A DNA stretch of 32,339 bases. Source: Gammaproteobacteria bacterium (GTDB lineage: Bacteria; Pseudomonadota; Gammaproteobacteria; GCA-001735895). The stretch covers positions 1 to 32,339 of the forward strand of contig JAAEOZ010000621.1 in assembly GCA_024222685.1 (NCBI GenBank). Direction: 5' to 3'. Of this stretch, positions 9,601 through 16,980 are shown in pieces. The notes under the pieces were generated by a model. The model saw only the letters and a list, made by a program, of their open reading frames with translations. It had not been told where the DNA came from and did no database searches. Within the stretch, counting starts at the first letter, position 1. Every line of letters starts with the position of its first letter. A program made the translations under genes and the position numbers.

Positions 9601-11734
9601 AGAAAAACAGTTGCCACAGGCGACATCGGCACCATCCATATTACTGATCGATGACGATGCCGGATTCAGGCTGACCACATCGGAGGCGCTCAAAGCTACC
9701 GGGTTTAGCGTAAGAGAAGCTTCAGATGGTGAACTGGCATTGTCTGAACTGGATCAGTCGATCCCCGATCTGATATTACTGGATGCCATCATGCCCGGTA
9801 TAGATGGCTTTGAAGTCTGTGAGCAAATTCGAAAAAGAAGCGATACCCGGAATATCCCGGTCATAATATTAACTGGGCTGGGAGATATGGAATCGGTTAA
9901 TCGAGCATTCCAGTCCGGAGCTACCGATTTTATAGTAAAGCCGATCAATTACGCAGTGCTGAGTTCCCGCATTCGATTCCAGCTCCGCGTCGCTGATAAT
10001 CTCATGGAATTGGATATTAGCCGGGGATGGTTAGCGAACGCACAACGCATTAGCGGTATTGGTTACTGGCAATGGGATTCGAGTACTGACAAGATCGAAA
10101 TATCTGAGCAACTTGCAGAAATGCTCGCGATAGGAGACATATCGAGTATTAACAGTCTGACAGATTACATAAACCTGATTCACCCACAGGACCAGGAATT
10201 TATCCGTAGTAATATCCTCACCGCGTGTCAGAGTGGTGAAGCCAGTTCCGAGGATTATCGATTGCTCACTTTACACTCCGAGACGCTGGTGGTTCATCAG
10301 GAGTTAGCACGACCGGAGAATTCTGGAGATATCGTTTTAGGTACCGTACAGAATATTACGCAGCAGCGTGAATCGGAAAAAATGATACGCCAGCTTGCCT
10401 ACTCGGATGCGTTGACGGGTCTGGCGAACCGGGCTTATTTCTATAAGCATCTTGAAGATGTCATCAAAGCATCTCATCGTCGAAATGAACGCTTTGCAAT
10501 ACTCTTTCTAGACCTGGATGAATTCAAGGAAATCAATGACAGCCTGGGTCACGATGCGGGCGATATATTGCTTAAGCAGATTGCACAACACCTGAAAAAG
10601 GCCGTCAGAGAAGTTGATTTCGTGGCACGCCTGGGTGGAGATGAATTCTGTATCGTGAGTTGTGACATCTCTGATCAATACGATGCGGCCTATATTGCCA
10701 ATCGTTGCCTGGAGGAGATTAATGTGCCTGTTGATTTGGGAAAGCAGGTTGTCCGCCCCAGATGCAGCATCGGTATTGCCTACTTCCCGGACGATGGTGA
10801 CGATTCCCGATCATTAATGAAAGCCGCCGATAGCGCCATGTACGCCGCGAAGGAATCCGGCAAACACCGTTATGTATTTTACCAGCCTGATTTTACCAGG
10901 CAGGCAGAGGAACGACTGCAAATCGAACAGGATTTACGCTTGAGCATCGATAAGAAAGAACTGGTGCTTCATTATCAACCCCAGGTCGATCTCAGAACTG
11001 GCCGTATGATGGGTATTGAGGCCCTGGTGCGCTGGAATCACCCAACACGAGGTATGATATTACCGCAGGAGTTTATCGATATTGCCGAGCGAATCGGTTT
11101 CATAAAACCTTTGGGGCACTGGGTGCTGGAAACAGCATGCCAGCAGGCTATAGCCTGGAATAAAGCAGGACTGCCTCACTTCAAACTGGCCGTTAATATT
11201 TGTTCCAGCCATTTCCAGGATTCAGGCTTTATCAAGATGGTTGAGAAAATATTGGCCGATAGTGGATTCCCTGGTTCATCGCTTGAGTTCGAAGTCACCG
11301 AGAGTGTTACTCATCCTGTCAGGAAGAATGTATCGACATTTGATCACCTGCAGAAAATGGGAATCAAACTTGCAATCGATAATTTTGGTACAGGGTATTC
11401 TTCTCTGGCATCTCTCATGCAACTGCCCATTGATAGTCTCAAAATTGATCGGCTTTTTATTGCCGATATGCTACAGGATCCAAAATCATCGATGTTACTC
11501 GGCACAATCGTCGGTGTTGCCCATGCGCTTGGTCATATTGTGGTAGCGGATGGTCTGGAACAGGAAGACCAGGTGAAAGTATTAAATGCCATTGGTTGCG
11601 ATGTCATTCAGGGTGATTTTTTTAGTAAGCCGGTACCTGCAGACGAGATATTAAACCTGGCACTTACCGACTTTCTATCGGCTAATATTCCTGTTAAAAC
11701 AACATCTTCCCAACTCAAACTGAAAACATTATGA
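6605..11734 (+). CDS. Giant hybrid sensor kinase / diguanylate cyclase-phosphodiesterase (PAS-PAS-HK-REC-REC-HPt-REC-PAS-GGDEF-EAL)
   Basis: A 1709-residue soluble protein with no membrane segment. In order: N-terminal coiled coil (15-45), PAS (about 45-160), a second PAS-like region (170-330), HisKA with His358 in SHEIRTP, HATPase with N box and GTGLGLAI, receiver 1 (Asp648), receiver 2 (Asp784), HPt (His932 in AHSLKSSS), receiver 3 (Asp1060), PAS (about 1140-1255), GGDEF (1344-1348) with DLDEFK and an intact RxxD I-site five residues upstream, and EAL (1472-1474). This is a complete intramolecular phosphorelay ending in c-di-GMP turnover. The cyclase looks active. The EAL domain keeps EAL, the VNI Asn, the TES Glu and Lys, but has DNFG instead of DDFG and VADGLE instead of VAEGVE. 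The start is uncertain: TTG at 6605 has no clear Shine-Dalgarno, while the ATG at 6698 has AAGG but would cut the coiled coil. Confidence 0.9.
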   Translation: MNQEYINPRDASKSKQELLDEVHLLRKRLSEMESSLSARKQREQTLSSTIKLGYWEWDEIKQYPRYLSEEFATIFGLSQEQLYEIYQCEEDLYRFIHPDDLERYKQQVLISAKDKSTDKQARVHNYRIVRPGGEVRFVREINIGIVERDGVLLRSYGAIQDTTEYHRSLIESRKSEERYGSLFSKLPIGVQEQDWSSIKKSVDKLQSEGVEDLKGYLKNNPAILKNLVDTIQITSVNDAMLKIYGAETREELVHDEEDVADWWDERWAELYASEITALAGPSRINYAELTETRVDQSNFETRLITSIVKGDEDTWQRVLTIIEDVTERKQNEVALIRAKDSAEQASRAKSEFLATMSHEIRTPINGVLGMTELLMGADLDMHSRRLATTAHRSAESLLDIINDILDFSKIEAEKMELSEAGFDLRQVLEDVLEMIAGQAHRKGLKCIANLPPDLPRLVRGDAVRLRQIMVNILGNATKFTEHGEIRLLAKVEARSVDKYHMVFEISDTGPGIPLEQQENIFNAFSQVDSTTTRRFGGTGLGLAITLRLLDLMGGQIELESAPGRGTLFRLKIPLAVGNNENSQPKSPEALVNLRILIVDDHAINRDILSNQVIAWGMRYDNVESGIRAIELVRKAQTENDPYRIVLLDWHMPDMDGLELARTLSTDPTIHTPQLIMLSSTGFDPNSETAKKASITCYLQKPVRQKLLLDCLCGVIGEEQSSGTTEAGQAHRFDCKILLAEDNLVNQEVALGMLRALSCQVDLAENGEEAVIAAKAKRYDLILMDCHMPEMNGFTASQQIRDDEKQQGISRIPIVALTADIKKGIEVECGEAGMDGYLSKPFSQAKLSALLSQWLTPTAEASSSTAEQSPHDVLEKRLDTDVLAQLRQLSSTTGRDILGKSVRFFLQQTPEDIIRLHQSVAQNDYESVRTIAHSLKSSSANLGAMTLSQLFQRLEDRAHDECAEVISELLPAIDALLPKVLDELRQEIDIDKESIANLPEEKQLPQATSAPSILLIDDDAGFRLTTSEALKATGFSVREASDGELALSELDQSIPDLILLDAIMPGIDGFEVCEQIRKRSDTRNIPVIILTGLGDMESVNRAFQSGATDFIVKPINYAVLSSRIRFQLRVADNLMELDISRGWLANAQRISGIGYWQWDSSTDKIEISEQLAEMLAIGDISSINSLTDYINLIHPQDQEFIRSNILTACQSGEASSEDYRLLTLHSETLVVHQELARPENSGDIVLGTVQNITQQRESEKMIRQLAYSDALTGLANRAYFYKHLEDVIKASHRRNERFAILFLDLDEFKEINDSLGHDAGDILLKQIAQHLKKAVREVDFVARLGGDEFCIVSCDISDQYDAAYIANRCLEEINVPVDLGKQVVRPRCSIGIAYFPDDGDDSRSLMKAADSAMYAAKESGKHRYVFYQPDFTRQAEERLQIEQDLRLSIDKKELVLHYQPQVDLRTGRMMGIEALVRWNHPTRGMILPQEFIDIAERIGFIKPLGHWVLETACQQAIAWNKAGLPHFKLAVNICSSHFQDSGFIKMVEKILADSGFPGSSLEFEVTESVTHPVRKNVSTFDHLQKMGIKLAIDNFGTGYSSLASLMQLPIDSLKIDRLFIADMLQDPKSSMLLGTIVGVAHALGHIVVADGLEQEDQVKVLNAIGCDVIQGDFFSKPVPADEILNLALTDFLSANIPVKTTSSQLKLKTL

Positions 11735-12594
11735 CGGAATTAAAGCGTAATGGTATGACCGGACTCGAACAGTTAAACACCCTTAAGCTGCCTAGCTTAC
11801 CGGCCGGGACACCGTATTTAATAAAATCGCTATCTAATGAAAATATTGATTTTGCTGAACTCGCTTCGATTGTCGAAAAATTTCCCAGTATTGCAGGTAA
11901 GCTAATATCGCTTGCAAATTCAGTCTGGTCTGCCCCGGCATCGGCCATCACGTCGTTAGAGGATGCCTGTGCACGCCTGGGATTTGACGTCGTCAGAAGC
12001 ACCAGTATCGCACTCGCGATAGCTACCCCATTTAATCCGACAAAATGCCCGGCCTTTGATCCTGAATATTTCTGGTACAGCGCATTAATGACCGCAGATG
12101 CTGCATGCCGTCTCGTACCCGTTTTATCATCCAGCGGTAATCTAAAACCATCGTCAGCGCGCGCCGCAGGTTTGCTACATAATCTGGGGTTACTTTGGCT
12201 GGTCGACAGCTTCCCAGACGAAGTCCATCAAGCACTGACAATGGTTAAGAAAGATCAGTTCACAACTTTGCAGCAGGCACTTTTGCAGATACTCGGATTT
12301 GATCAGATGCAGGCCGGAGGTCATCTCGCTAGTCGTTGGGAATTATCGGAACCATTGGTTTTGGTGATGACTCATTACTCAAAAACCAGTTATCAGGGGC
12401 CACAACGCGAAATAATTACCACCGTGGGCCTGGCTGTCAAGCTGGTTTCAAATACGCTAAAAGAAGTATCCTGTACTGAGCAGGAAACTCGTCAGTGGAA
12501 TTCTGAAATCTCCAGGGATGATTTAAGCGAGGTTTCTGAGCAGCTAAATAAACAGATCGTCAATATCCGAGCCATTGCAAAAGAGTTATTTTGA
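11731..12594 (+). CDS. HDOD domain signalling protein
   Basis: A 287-residue protein whose ATG overlaps the stop of the giant kinase (ATGA at 11731-11734), so the two are translationally coupled. It matches the HDOD fold: LKLPSLPAGTPYLIKSL near the N terminus, a core IVEKFPSIAGKLISLANS, then TSLEDACARLGFDVVRS and AGLLHNLGLLWL. HDOD domains descend from HD phosphohydrolases but lack most of the metal-binding set. Here LLHNLG replaces the HD pair, so no hydrolase activity is expected. Such proteins often act downstream of c-di-GMP or two-component proteins. Inference: it is the output partner of the coupled kinase. No output domain besides HDOD is seen. Confidence 0.85.
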   Translation: MTELKRNGMTGLEQLNTLKLPSLPAGTPYLIKSLSNENIDFAELASIVEKFPSIAGKLISLANSVWSAPASAITSLEDACARLGFDVVRSTSIALAIATPFNPTKCPAFDPEYFWYSALMTADAACRLVPVLSSSGNLKPSSARAAGLLHNLGLLWLVDSFPDEVHQALTMVKKDQFTTLQQALLQILGFDQMQAGGHLASRWELSEPLVLVMTHYSKTSYQGPQREIITTVGLAVKLVSNTLKEVSCTEQETRQWNSEISRDDLSEVSEQLNKQIVNIRAIAKELF

Positions 12595-12637
12595 CCACTA
12601 TTGATTTTATTATTTTCTCAAAAGCAATCACCAGTTA

Positions 12638-12668
12638 TCCCGCCTGGATTCCCGCACTATCGGCGGGA
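12638..12668 (+). terminator. REP-like hairpin / possible terminator after the HDOD gene
   Basis: A 7-bp perfect stem TCCCGCC (12638-12644) / GGCGGGA (12662-12668) with a 17-base loop containing TGGATTCCCGC, followed by TATTTTCC. It lies 43 bases after the HDOD stop codon. The T-run is short and interrupted, so termination would be weak. The TGGATTCCCGC core resembles dispersed palindromes common in proteobacteria, so it may be a REP-type element instead. Confidence 0.5.
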
Positions 12669-12772
12669 TATTTTCCAGTATGACCACACAACCGCCACTA
12701 CGGTTGAAAATACAATCAAAACTATTCCGAGTCTGACCATTTCCTTCGAGAGACATATTTCAGTTTTCAAGC

Positions 12773-12979
12773 TTATTCTTCAATCTTTTTGATCCGCCAC
12801 TTTTGGCGCTCGCTATCCCAGTTAACATCTTTCCAGTAGTTTGAATAATACCGTGCAGCATTTAATCCTTTAGGTACCTGAAAGTCGACATAGTCATGAT
12901 GGAGTTTGAGGTATTCCTTTTGATATTTCTTACTACTTTGTAACCAATAGTTATTTTCAACATCGCTAATGGCGATGGG
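12773..12979 (-). pseudogene. 3' remnant of an unrecognised minus-strand gene
   Basis: A 68-codon open frame on the minus strand ends at TAA (12775-12773) with a convincing protein-like C terminus rich in Tyr, Lys and Trp (ENNYWLQSSKKYQKEY, then NWDSERQKWRIKKIEE). It has no start codon. Reading upstream it meets a stop (TAG, 12982-12980) just beyond the point where the oxidoreductase-derived sequence begins (about 12971). It therefore looks like the tail of a gene cut at that junction. I do not recognise the family. Confidence 0.5.
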
Positions 12980-13018
12980 CTACCTTTTCGTCGCGAAGTG
13001 GCTGGATTGAAAGATTAA
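12971..13018 (+). pseudogene. Truncated 3' end of a trimethylamine-dehydrogenase-like gene (copy 2 of the repeat)
   Basis: This encodes GDGLPFRREVAGLKD and a stop, matching the C terminus of the oxidoreductase at 4463-6532 in 43 of 48 bases and 13 of 15 residues. The homology ends abruptly at its 5' side, where it meets the minus-strand gene remnant. The pattern of silent changes suggests it once evolved as a coding sequence, so it is best read as the scar of a lost paralogue rather than a fresh duplication. Confidence 0.8.
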
Positions 13019-13262
13019 TTTTCTGTATAGACTTTCTGGCTTAAAATTAACACTAATACCTTCGTTGCTCTTTAAGTCCTGATAAAAGACAGGCTCACTA
13101 CAGCTCTACCTTTGAACAACCGATAATTTTTATTTACCTAAGTTGTTTTCTATCTTGACAAATTCGTTCCGACATACAACACTCGTAGGTCTATATCGGG
13201 ACATGAATTATAGATTCCGAATTTGTTTTTATAGTTATAACGCAGATATAGGCATAATAATA

Positions 13263-13838
13263 ATGATAGATGCAGCGATAAATCATATCGCAAGTAATGT
13301 TAATAAACACTTGATGCGTACCTTCGACCATAGCGAAGATATAGTTGTGGTATCGAATATCCTTGAGCAGGATGGCTCAGTCTCAGCTAATGTAGCCAAC
13401 AAAATCATCCTCTCGCTGGTTAATGTTGAAAAGGATAGTGTCGCCTATAAACAACCGGTAGCAGTTGCTGCGGCTGGTTTACGTGCTGTCAATTCCAGCC
13501 ACCCCATGCACTTTAATCTATATCTGATGGTTGCCAGTTATTTTGGTGGCAACAACTATCAGGAAGGGCTCAAACATATTTCCAGCACCATTAGCTACTT
13601 TCAGGGCCAACCCGTTTTCGATCACCATAATTCACCCGGACTAGATCGCAGTATCGATAAGCTGATTCTTGAGATCGAAAATCTGAGCCTGGGTGACTTA
13701 AGCAGCCTTTGGAGTATATTAAGCGGCAAGTACCTGCCTTCAGTACTCTACAAGGTACGCATGGTGAGCTACGACTCGAATGTGGTAAGTGGGCAATCAC
13801 CCGTCATATCGCGAACTCAGACAAAACTAACGTCCTAG
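13263..13838 (+). CDS. eCIS tail terminator/cap protein (DUF4255, Afp16/Pvc16-like)
   Basis: First gene of the contractile injection system. From the ATG at 13263 the product is 191 residues and opens MIDAAINHIASNVNKHLM, the standard start of the DUF4255 (Pvc16 N-terminal) family. Further family features are ANKIILSLVNVEKD, HFNLYLMVASYFGGNNYQEG, ISYFQGQPVFDHHNSPG and LYKVRMVSYD. In Afp and PVC particles this protein closes the upper end of tube and sheath and is needed for correct length. The frame is open further upstream (to 13143), but that extension has no family similarity and overlaps the expected promoter region, so the later ATG was chosen; its Shine-Dalgarno is weak. It ends 16 bases before the next gene. 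Unlike in Afp/PVC loci, where this gene comes late, it leads the operon here. Confidence 0.85.
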   Translation: MIDAAINHIASNVNKHLMRTFDHSEDIVVVSNILEQDGSVSANVANKIILSLVNVEKDSVAYKQPVAVAAAGLRAVNSSHPMHFNLYLMVASYFGGNNYQEGLKHISSTISYFQGQPVFDHHNSPGLDRSIDKLILEIENLSLGDLSSLWSILSGKYLPSVLYKVRMVSYDSNVVSGQSPVISRTQTKLTS

Positions 13839-13854
13839 CGACTGGAGCTAAGGG

Positions 13855-14781
13855 TTGAGCAATTATCAAACACTACTGAGAATTGCTGTAAAACACCGTT
13901 ATCATCGGGCACAGACATGCCACTGCCTGCACTTTTATCCCAGCGAAAAAACCCGGAAGGTGTTTGATAACACAGGGATTCTATGCAGACCGAGCAATGA
14001 CGGTATTCTGCTGGCATACGATCAAAGTCGGGTCGAGGCATTGCGACTTTACGCAGAAGACAAAACCGAACCACTTTACTTTGAATTCAAGGTATTTAGC
14101 AGCGACCCGCATTTCAAAAGCTATACCGAACCCTATGGACTCGACAACGAAGCCATCCTGTACTTTAACAATAGCGCTACTTCAAAGCCAGACTCAATGC
14201 ATCTGAGCCAGTTAGATTTGGCCTCCGGTCAAGACCTGAAAACACTAGATGATTTTAAAGTACTCAACGATACAGAAGACAAAGCCGAACCGGAAACCGT
14301 TTCCTTAAGAACGATCCTGTCACCACAGGACTTTCTCATGCCACCAGTTTTTGTCCTGCATATTTTTACCAATGGCGGCCAGGGATCATTTCTCGAACAA
14401 TGGCTGGTTGGCACACCAACTCAATATGTCATCCATTTCGATAGTCGCGAACGCTACTGGAAATATTATCTGCTTGGCAATATGGCCGACGAAAATCATG
14501 CCAGCGAAGACTACTACGTAGTCGATCCAGATAATGTAATTCAGTTTGAAACACTGGGCGAGGAGTTTTTGCCTGGCAGGAAACGCGTCTTTACTTTTAA
14601 GTCAAAGCAGAAAATTCCTTTAACTGAAGATTATTCCTTTCAATTTCAATTGAAGAAAAAAGACCGCGGCATGGATGCCCTCATAATTGACGGCTTACCC
14701 GTCGCCGATGTGAAACAAGTGGGAAAAGATAGCCCAACAGGAGCAGACAATATCGTATCTGAAATTTATATTAATAGTTAA
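13855..14781 (+). CDS. Conserved-looking eCIS-associated protein of unknown function
   Basis: A 308-residue protein between the terminator and the sheath. The TTG start has GGAG with a 7-base spacer, 16 bases after the previous stop, so it is part of the operon. No signal peptide, membrane segment or known catalytic motif is visible. The sequence is rich in alternating hydrophobic/polar strands (for example YFEFKVFSSD, YVIHFDSRERYWKYYLL, RKRVFTFKSKQKIPL), suggesting an all-beta structural protein. The N-terminal LLRIAVKHRYH and the mid-protein FVLHIFTNGG look like conserved blocks. Position beside the DUF4255 gene suggests a second cap component or a cap-proximal adaptor; that is inference only. 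It has no counterpart that I recognise in the Afp or PVC sets. Confidence 0.7.
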   Translation: MSNYQTLLRIAVKHRYHRAQTCHCLHFYPSEKTRKVFDNTGILCRPSNDGILLAYDQSRVEALRLYAEDKTEPLYFEFKVFSSDPHFKSYTEPYGLDNEAILYFNNSATSKPDSMHLSQLDLASGQDLKTLDDFKVLNDTEDKAEPETVSLRTILSPQDFLMPPVFVLHIFTNGGQGSFLEQWLVGTPTQYVIHFDSRERYWKYYLLGNMADENHASEDYYVVDPDNVIQFETLGEEFLPGRKRVFTFKSKQKIPLTEDYSFQFQLKKKDRGMDALIIDGLPVADVKQVGKDSPTGADNIVSEIYINS

Positions 14782-14814
14782 CAATCCAGCAATTAACAAT
14801 CAAAGGGGAACATT

Positions 14815-16437
14815 ATGGCAATGAAAACACCCGGCGTTTATATCGTAGAAAAAAATGCTTTTCCGAACTCAGTAGTTGAAGTCGCGACTGCAGTACCCGC
14901 ATTTGTCGGTTACACCGCAAAAGCAGACAATAAAGGCAAATCCCTTGCTAATAAACCACAGAAAATCACCTCGATGGCGGAGTATCGTAATTTATTCGGT
15001 GGTCCACCAAAACCCAGGTTTTCGATAGTCGAACCACAAGCAGATGAAGAAGCTGACTTTTCATTGAGTGACGGCAAAAGTTTCGTACTGAGAAAAGAGA
15101 CCGGCAAGTTCCTGCTTTATTACAGCATGATGCTGTTTTTTCAAAATGGCGGAGGCCCCTGCTATATCGTTTCGGTCGGCCAATACGGTGCGCTCAACGC
15201 TGCCGACAAGGTAACCCCCAGAAAAGTTGACAAAGCAGATGCTAAGGACGTAGATGATAAGGCTGCGGCCCCTGCAGCCAGCGGTGTCGAAGCTTCAAAA
15301 TTACAGGCTGGTATTAAGCTGTTAATCAAGGAGCAGGAACCTACCATGGTGATAATACCTGAAGCCGTACTGTTAGAACCTGGCGAGTGTATTTCTACTC
15401 AACAGGCAATGGTCAATCACTGTGGCATCGAAATGAAGAGCCGCATGGCCATTCTGGATGTCTGGGGCGGCGATAAAGATGAAAACACCAATAACTGCAT
15501 CTCAAATTTTCGCAATAGCCTCGCTATCGATACACCAGATTTTGCCAGTGCTTATTACCCCTGGTTGAATACCACCATTATTGAAGACAGTGATTTAAAC
15601 TTCGACAACTTTGCCGACAAAACGAAGCTAAGGGACTTACTCGAGACAGATATCAAAGGCCGTAAGGCTCAGGATGAACGCTCAAAGGCTATCAAGGAAC
15701 AACAACTGGCTCAAATTGGAGAAATTGCCAAAACCTGGGAGGCCAACATTGACCCCGACGATGCCAAAGCAGTAGCTGATAAAGACCAGAAAGCAAAAAG
15801 CCTGGTCACCATGTCGCCTCTTTACGTCAACCTCCTCGCCGCAGTAAAAAAGAAAATCAACTTACTCCCCCCTGCTGCTGCAATGGCCGGTGTTTATACT
15901 CGGGTTGATAATTTGCGCGGTGTCTGGAAAGCACCTGCTAACGTCAGCCTCATCGCAGTGGTCTCTCCAACTGTCGAAATAAGCCACTATGATCAGGAGG
16001 ATCTAAACGTCCACGTCAAGGGAAAGTCGATTAACGCCATACGCAGTTTCATCGGTGAGGGTACATTGGTGTGGGGTGCTAGAACTCTCGATGGCAATAG
16101 CCTTGACTGGCGCTACGTGAACGTGCGCCGCACCATGATTATGCTCGAAGAATCCATTCGTCTGGCAGCCAAGGCTTACGTTTTCGAACCTAATGTAGCC
16201 AATACCTGGGTGACGATAAAAAGCATGATTCGCAATTTCCTCACGGGCATCTGGAAACGTGGTGGCCTTGCAGGCGCTGTACCTGATGACGCTTTCAATG
16301 TGTATGTCGGTCTCGGAGAAACCATGACTGCAGAAGATATTCTTGAAGGCATTCTGCGTGTGACTGTACTGGTAGCAATCAGTCGACCAGCCGAATTTAT
16401 CGAGATTACCTTCCAGCAAAAAATGCAGGAGTCATAA
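14815..16437 (+). CDS. eCIS contractile sheath protein (Afp2-4/Pvc2-4-like)
   Basis: A 540-residue sheath subunit with a strong Shine-Dalgarno (AAAGGGGAA) before ATG 14815. The N terminus has the canonical TPGVYIVEKN and the VPAFVGYTAKA segment. The C-terminal half carries GVYTRVDNLRGVWKAPAN, GTLVWGARTLDGNSLDWRYVNVRR and VAISRPAEFIEITFQQ, the conserved sheath core shared with phage and type VI sheaths. It polymerises around the inner tube and contracts on firing. Only one sheath gene is present, whereas Afp and PVC carry three. Two long hydrophilic, Lys/Asp/Ala-rich insertions (about residues 125-165 and 280-335) are not part of the conserved core and probably lie on the particle surface. Confidence 0.95.
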   Translation: MAMKTPGVYIVEKNAFPNSVVEVATAVPAFVGYTAKADNKGKSLANKPQKITSMAEYRNLFGGPPKPRFSIVEPQADEEADFSLSDGKSFVLRKETGKFLLYYSMMLFFQNGGGPCYIVSVGQYGALNAADKVTPRKVDKADAKDVDDKAAAPAASGVEASKLQAGIKLLIKEQEPTMVIIPEAVLLEPGECISTQQAMVNHCGIEMKSRMAILDVWGGDKDENTNNCISNFRNSLAIDTPDFASAYYPWLNTTIIEDSDLNFDNFADKTKLRDLLETDIKGRKAQDERSKAIKEQQLAQIGEIAKTWEANIDPDDAKAVADKDQKAKSLVTMSPLYVNLLAAVKKKINLLPPAAAMAGVYTRVDNLRGVWKAPANVSLIAVVSPTVEISHYDQEDLNVHVKGKSINAIRSFIGEGTLVWGARTLDGNSLDWRYVNVRRTMIMLEESIRLAAKAYVFEPNVANTWVTIKSMIRNFLTGIWKRGGLAGAVPDDAFNVYVGLGETMTAEDILEGILRVTVLVAISRPAEFIEITFQQKMQES

Positions 16438-16493
16438 AACATTTGCAAGGGTACTAATATCACTTTTTTCCAAAATTATACAGGTATATAAAC

Positions 16494-16952
16494 ATGGCCG
16501 ATGATGGATCTGCACAATCAACAACCGTATGGCCCATTTCAAAATTTTTCTTTGAAGTTAAATGGGATAAAGAAGTAATGTCTTTTCAAGAAGTTTCCGG
16601 TCTAGATACAGAATCACAACCCATTGAATATCGTCATGGGGACAGTCCGGAATTTTCAGTAATCAAAATGCCGGGCATCAAGAAGTTTAGTAATGTCACA
16701 ATGAAAAAGGGTATTTTCAAATCGGACAACAAGTTCTGGGACTGGTACAGCCAAATCAAGATGAACACCATTAAGCGTGTCCCGGTGACAATCAGCCTGC
16801 TGGATGAAAAAGGCGCGCCAACAATGGTATGGATACTGGCCAACGCCTGGCCGTCCAAAATAACCGGAACTGATTTGAAATCAGATGGTAACGAAGTTGC
16901 CATCGAGACGATCGAAATCGTTCACGAAGGCGTTACTATAGACAACGATTAG
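16494..16952 (+). CDS. eCIS inner tube protein 1 (Afp1/Pvc1-like, T4 gp19 family)
   Basis: A 152-residue tube subunit of the phage T4 gp19-like family (PF06841). It shows KFFFEVKW, the FQEVSGLDTESQPIEYRHGDS strand pair, KFSNVTMKKGIF and the terminal GNEVAIETIEIVHEGV, all standard for eCIS tubes. It stacks as hexameric rings inside the sheath. It lies 56 bases after the sheath, with AGG about 10 bases before the ATG. A hairpin in the 98-base gap after it may help set its high expression relative to the baseplate genes. Length and sequence are typical and no anomalies were seen. Confidence 0.94.
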   Translation: MADDGSAQSTTVWPISKFFFEVKWDKEVMSFQEVSGLDTESQPIEYRHGDSPEFSVIKMPGIKKFSNVTMKKGIFKSDNKFWDWYSQIKMNTIKRVPVTISLLDEKGAPTMVWILANAWPSKITGTDLKSDGNEVAIETIEIVHEGVTIDND

Positions 16953-16980
16953 GCTCACTATAATTTATTTTTTAATAGCG

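Larger units (their letters stand above)
12595..13262. other. 668-base non-coding stretch with hairpin, gene fragments and the likely eCIS leader
   Basis: No intact gene. From left to right it holds a hairpin (12638-12668), an AT-rich stretch, the 3' remnant of a minus-strand gene (12773-12979), the remnant of the oxidoreductase 3' end (12971-13018) and about 245 bases of AT-rich sequence before the first injection-system gene. A TTGACA at 13155-13160 is a perfect -35, but the hexamer 17 bases downstream (AACACT) is a poor -10, so the promoter is unproven. The stretch separates the signalling genes from the injection-system operon. Confidence 0.6.

Noticed and set aside
12601-12792. 63-codon plus-strand open frame
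   Set aside because: No Shine-Dalgarno, non-protein-like composition, and it runs through the hairpin at 12638-12668 and over the end of the minus-strand gene remnant.
6485-13018. Attachment-site repeats of an integrated element carrying the kinase and HDOD genes
   Set aside because: No integrase lies between the repeats, and the differences fall at silent positions as in a diverged coding paralogue. A duplication or deletion scar fits better, though comparison with relatives could revive the idea.
13143-13262. N-terminal extension of the DUF4255 protein from the ATG at 13143
   Set aside because: The 40 extra residues have no family similarity and cover likely promoter sequence (TTGACA at 13155), while the ATG at 13263 gives the standard family start.
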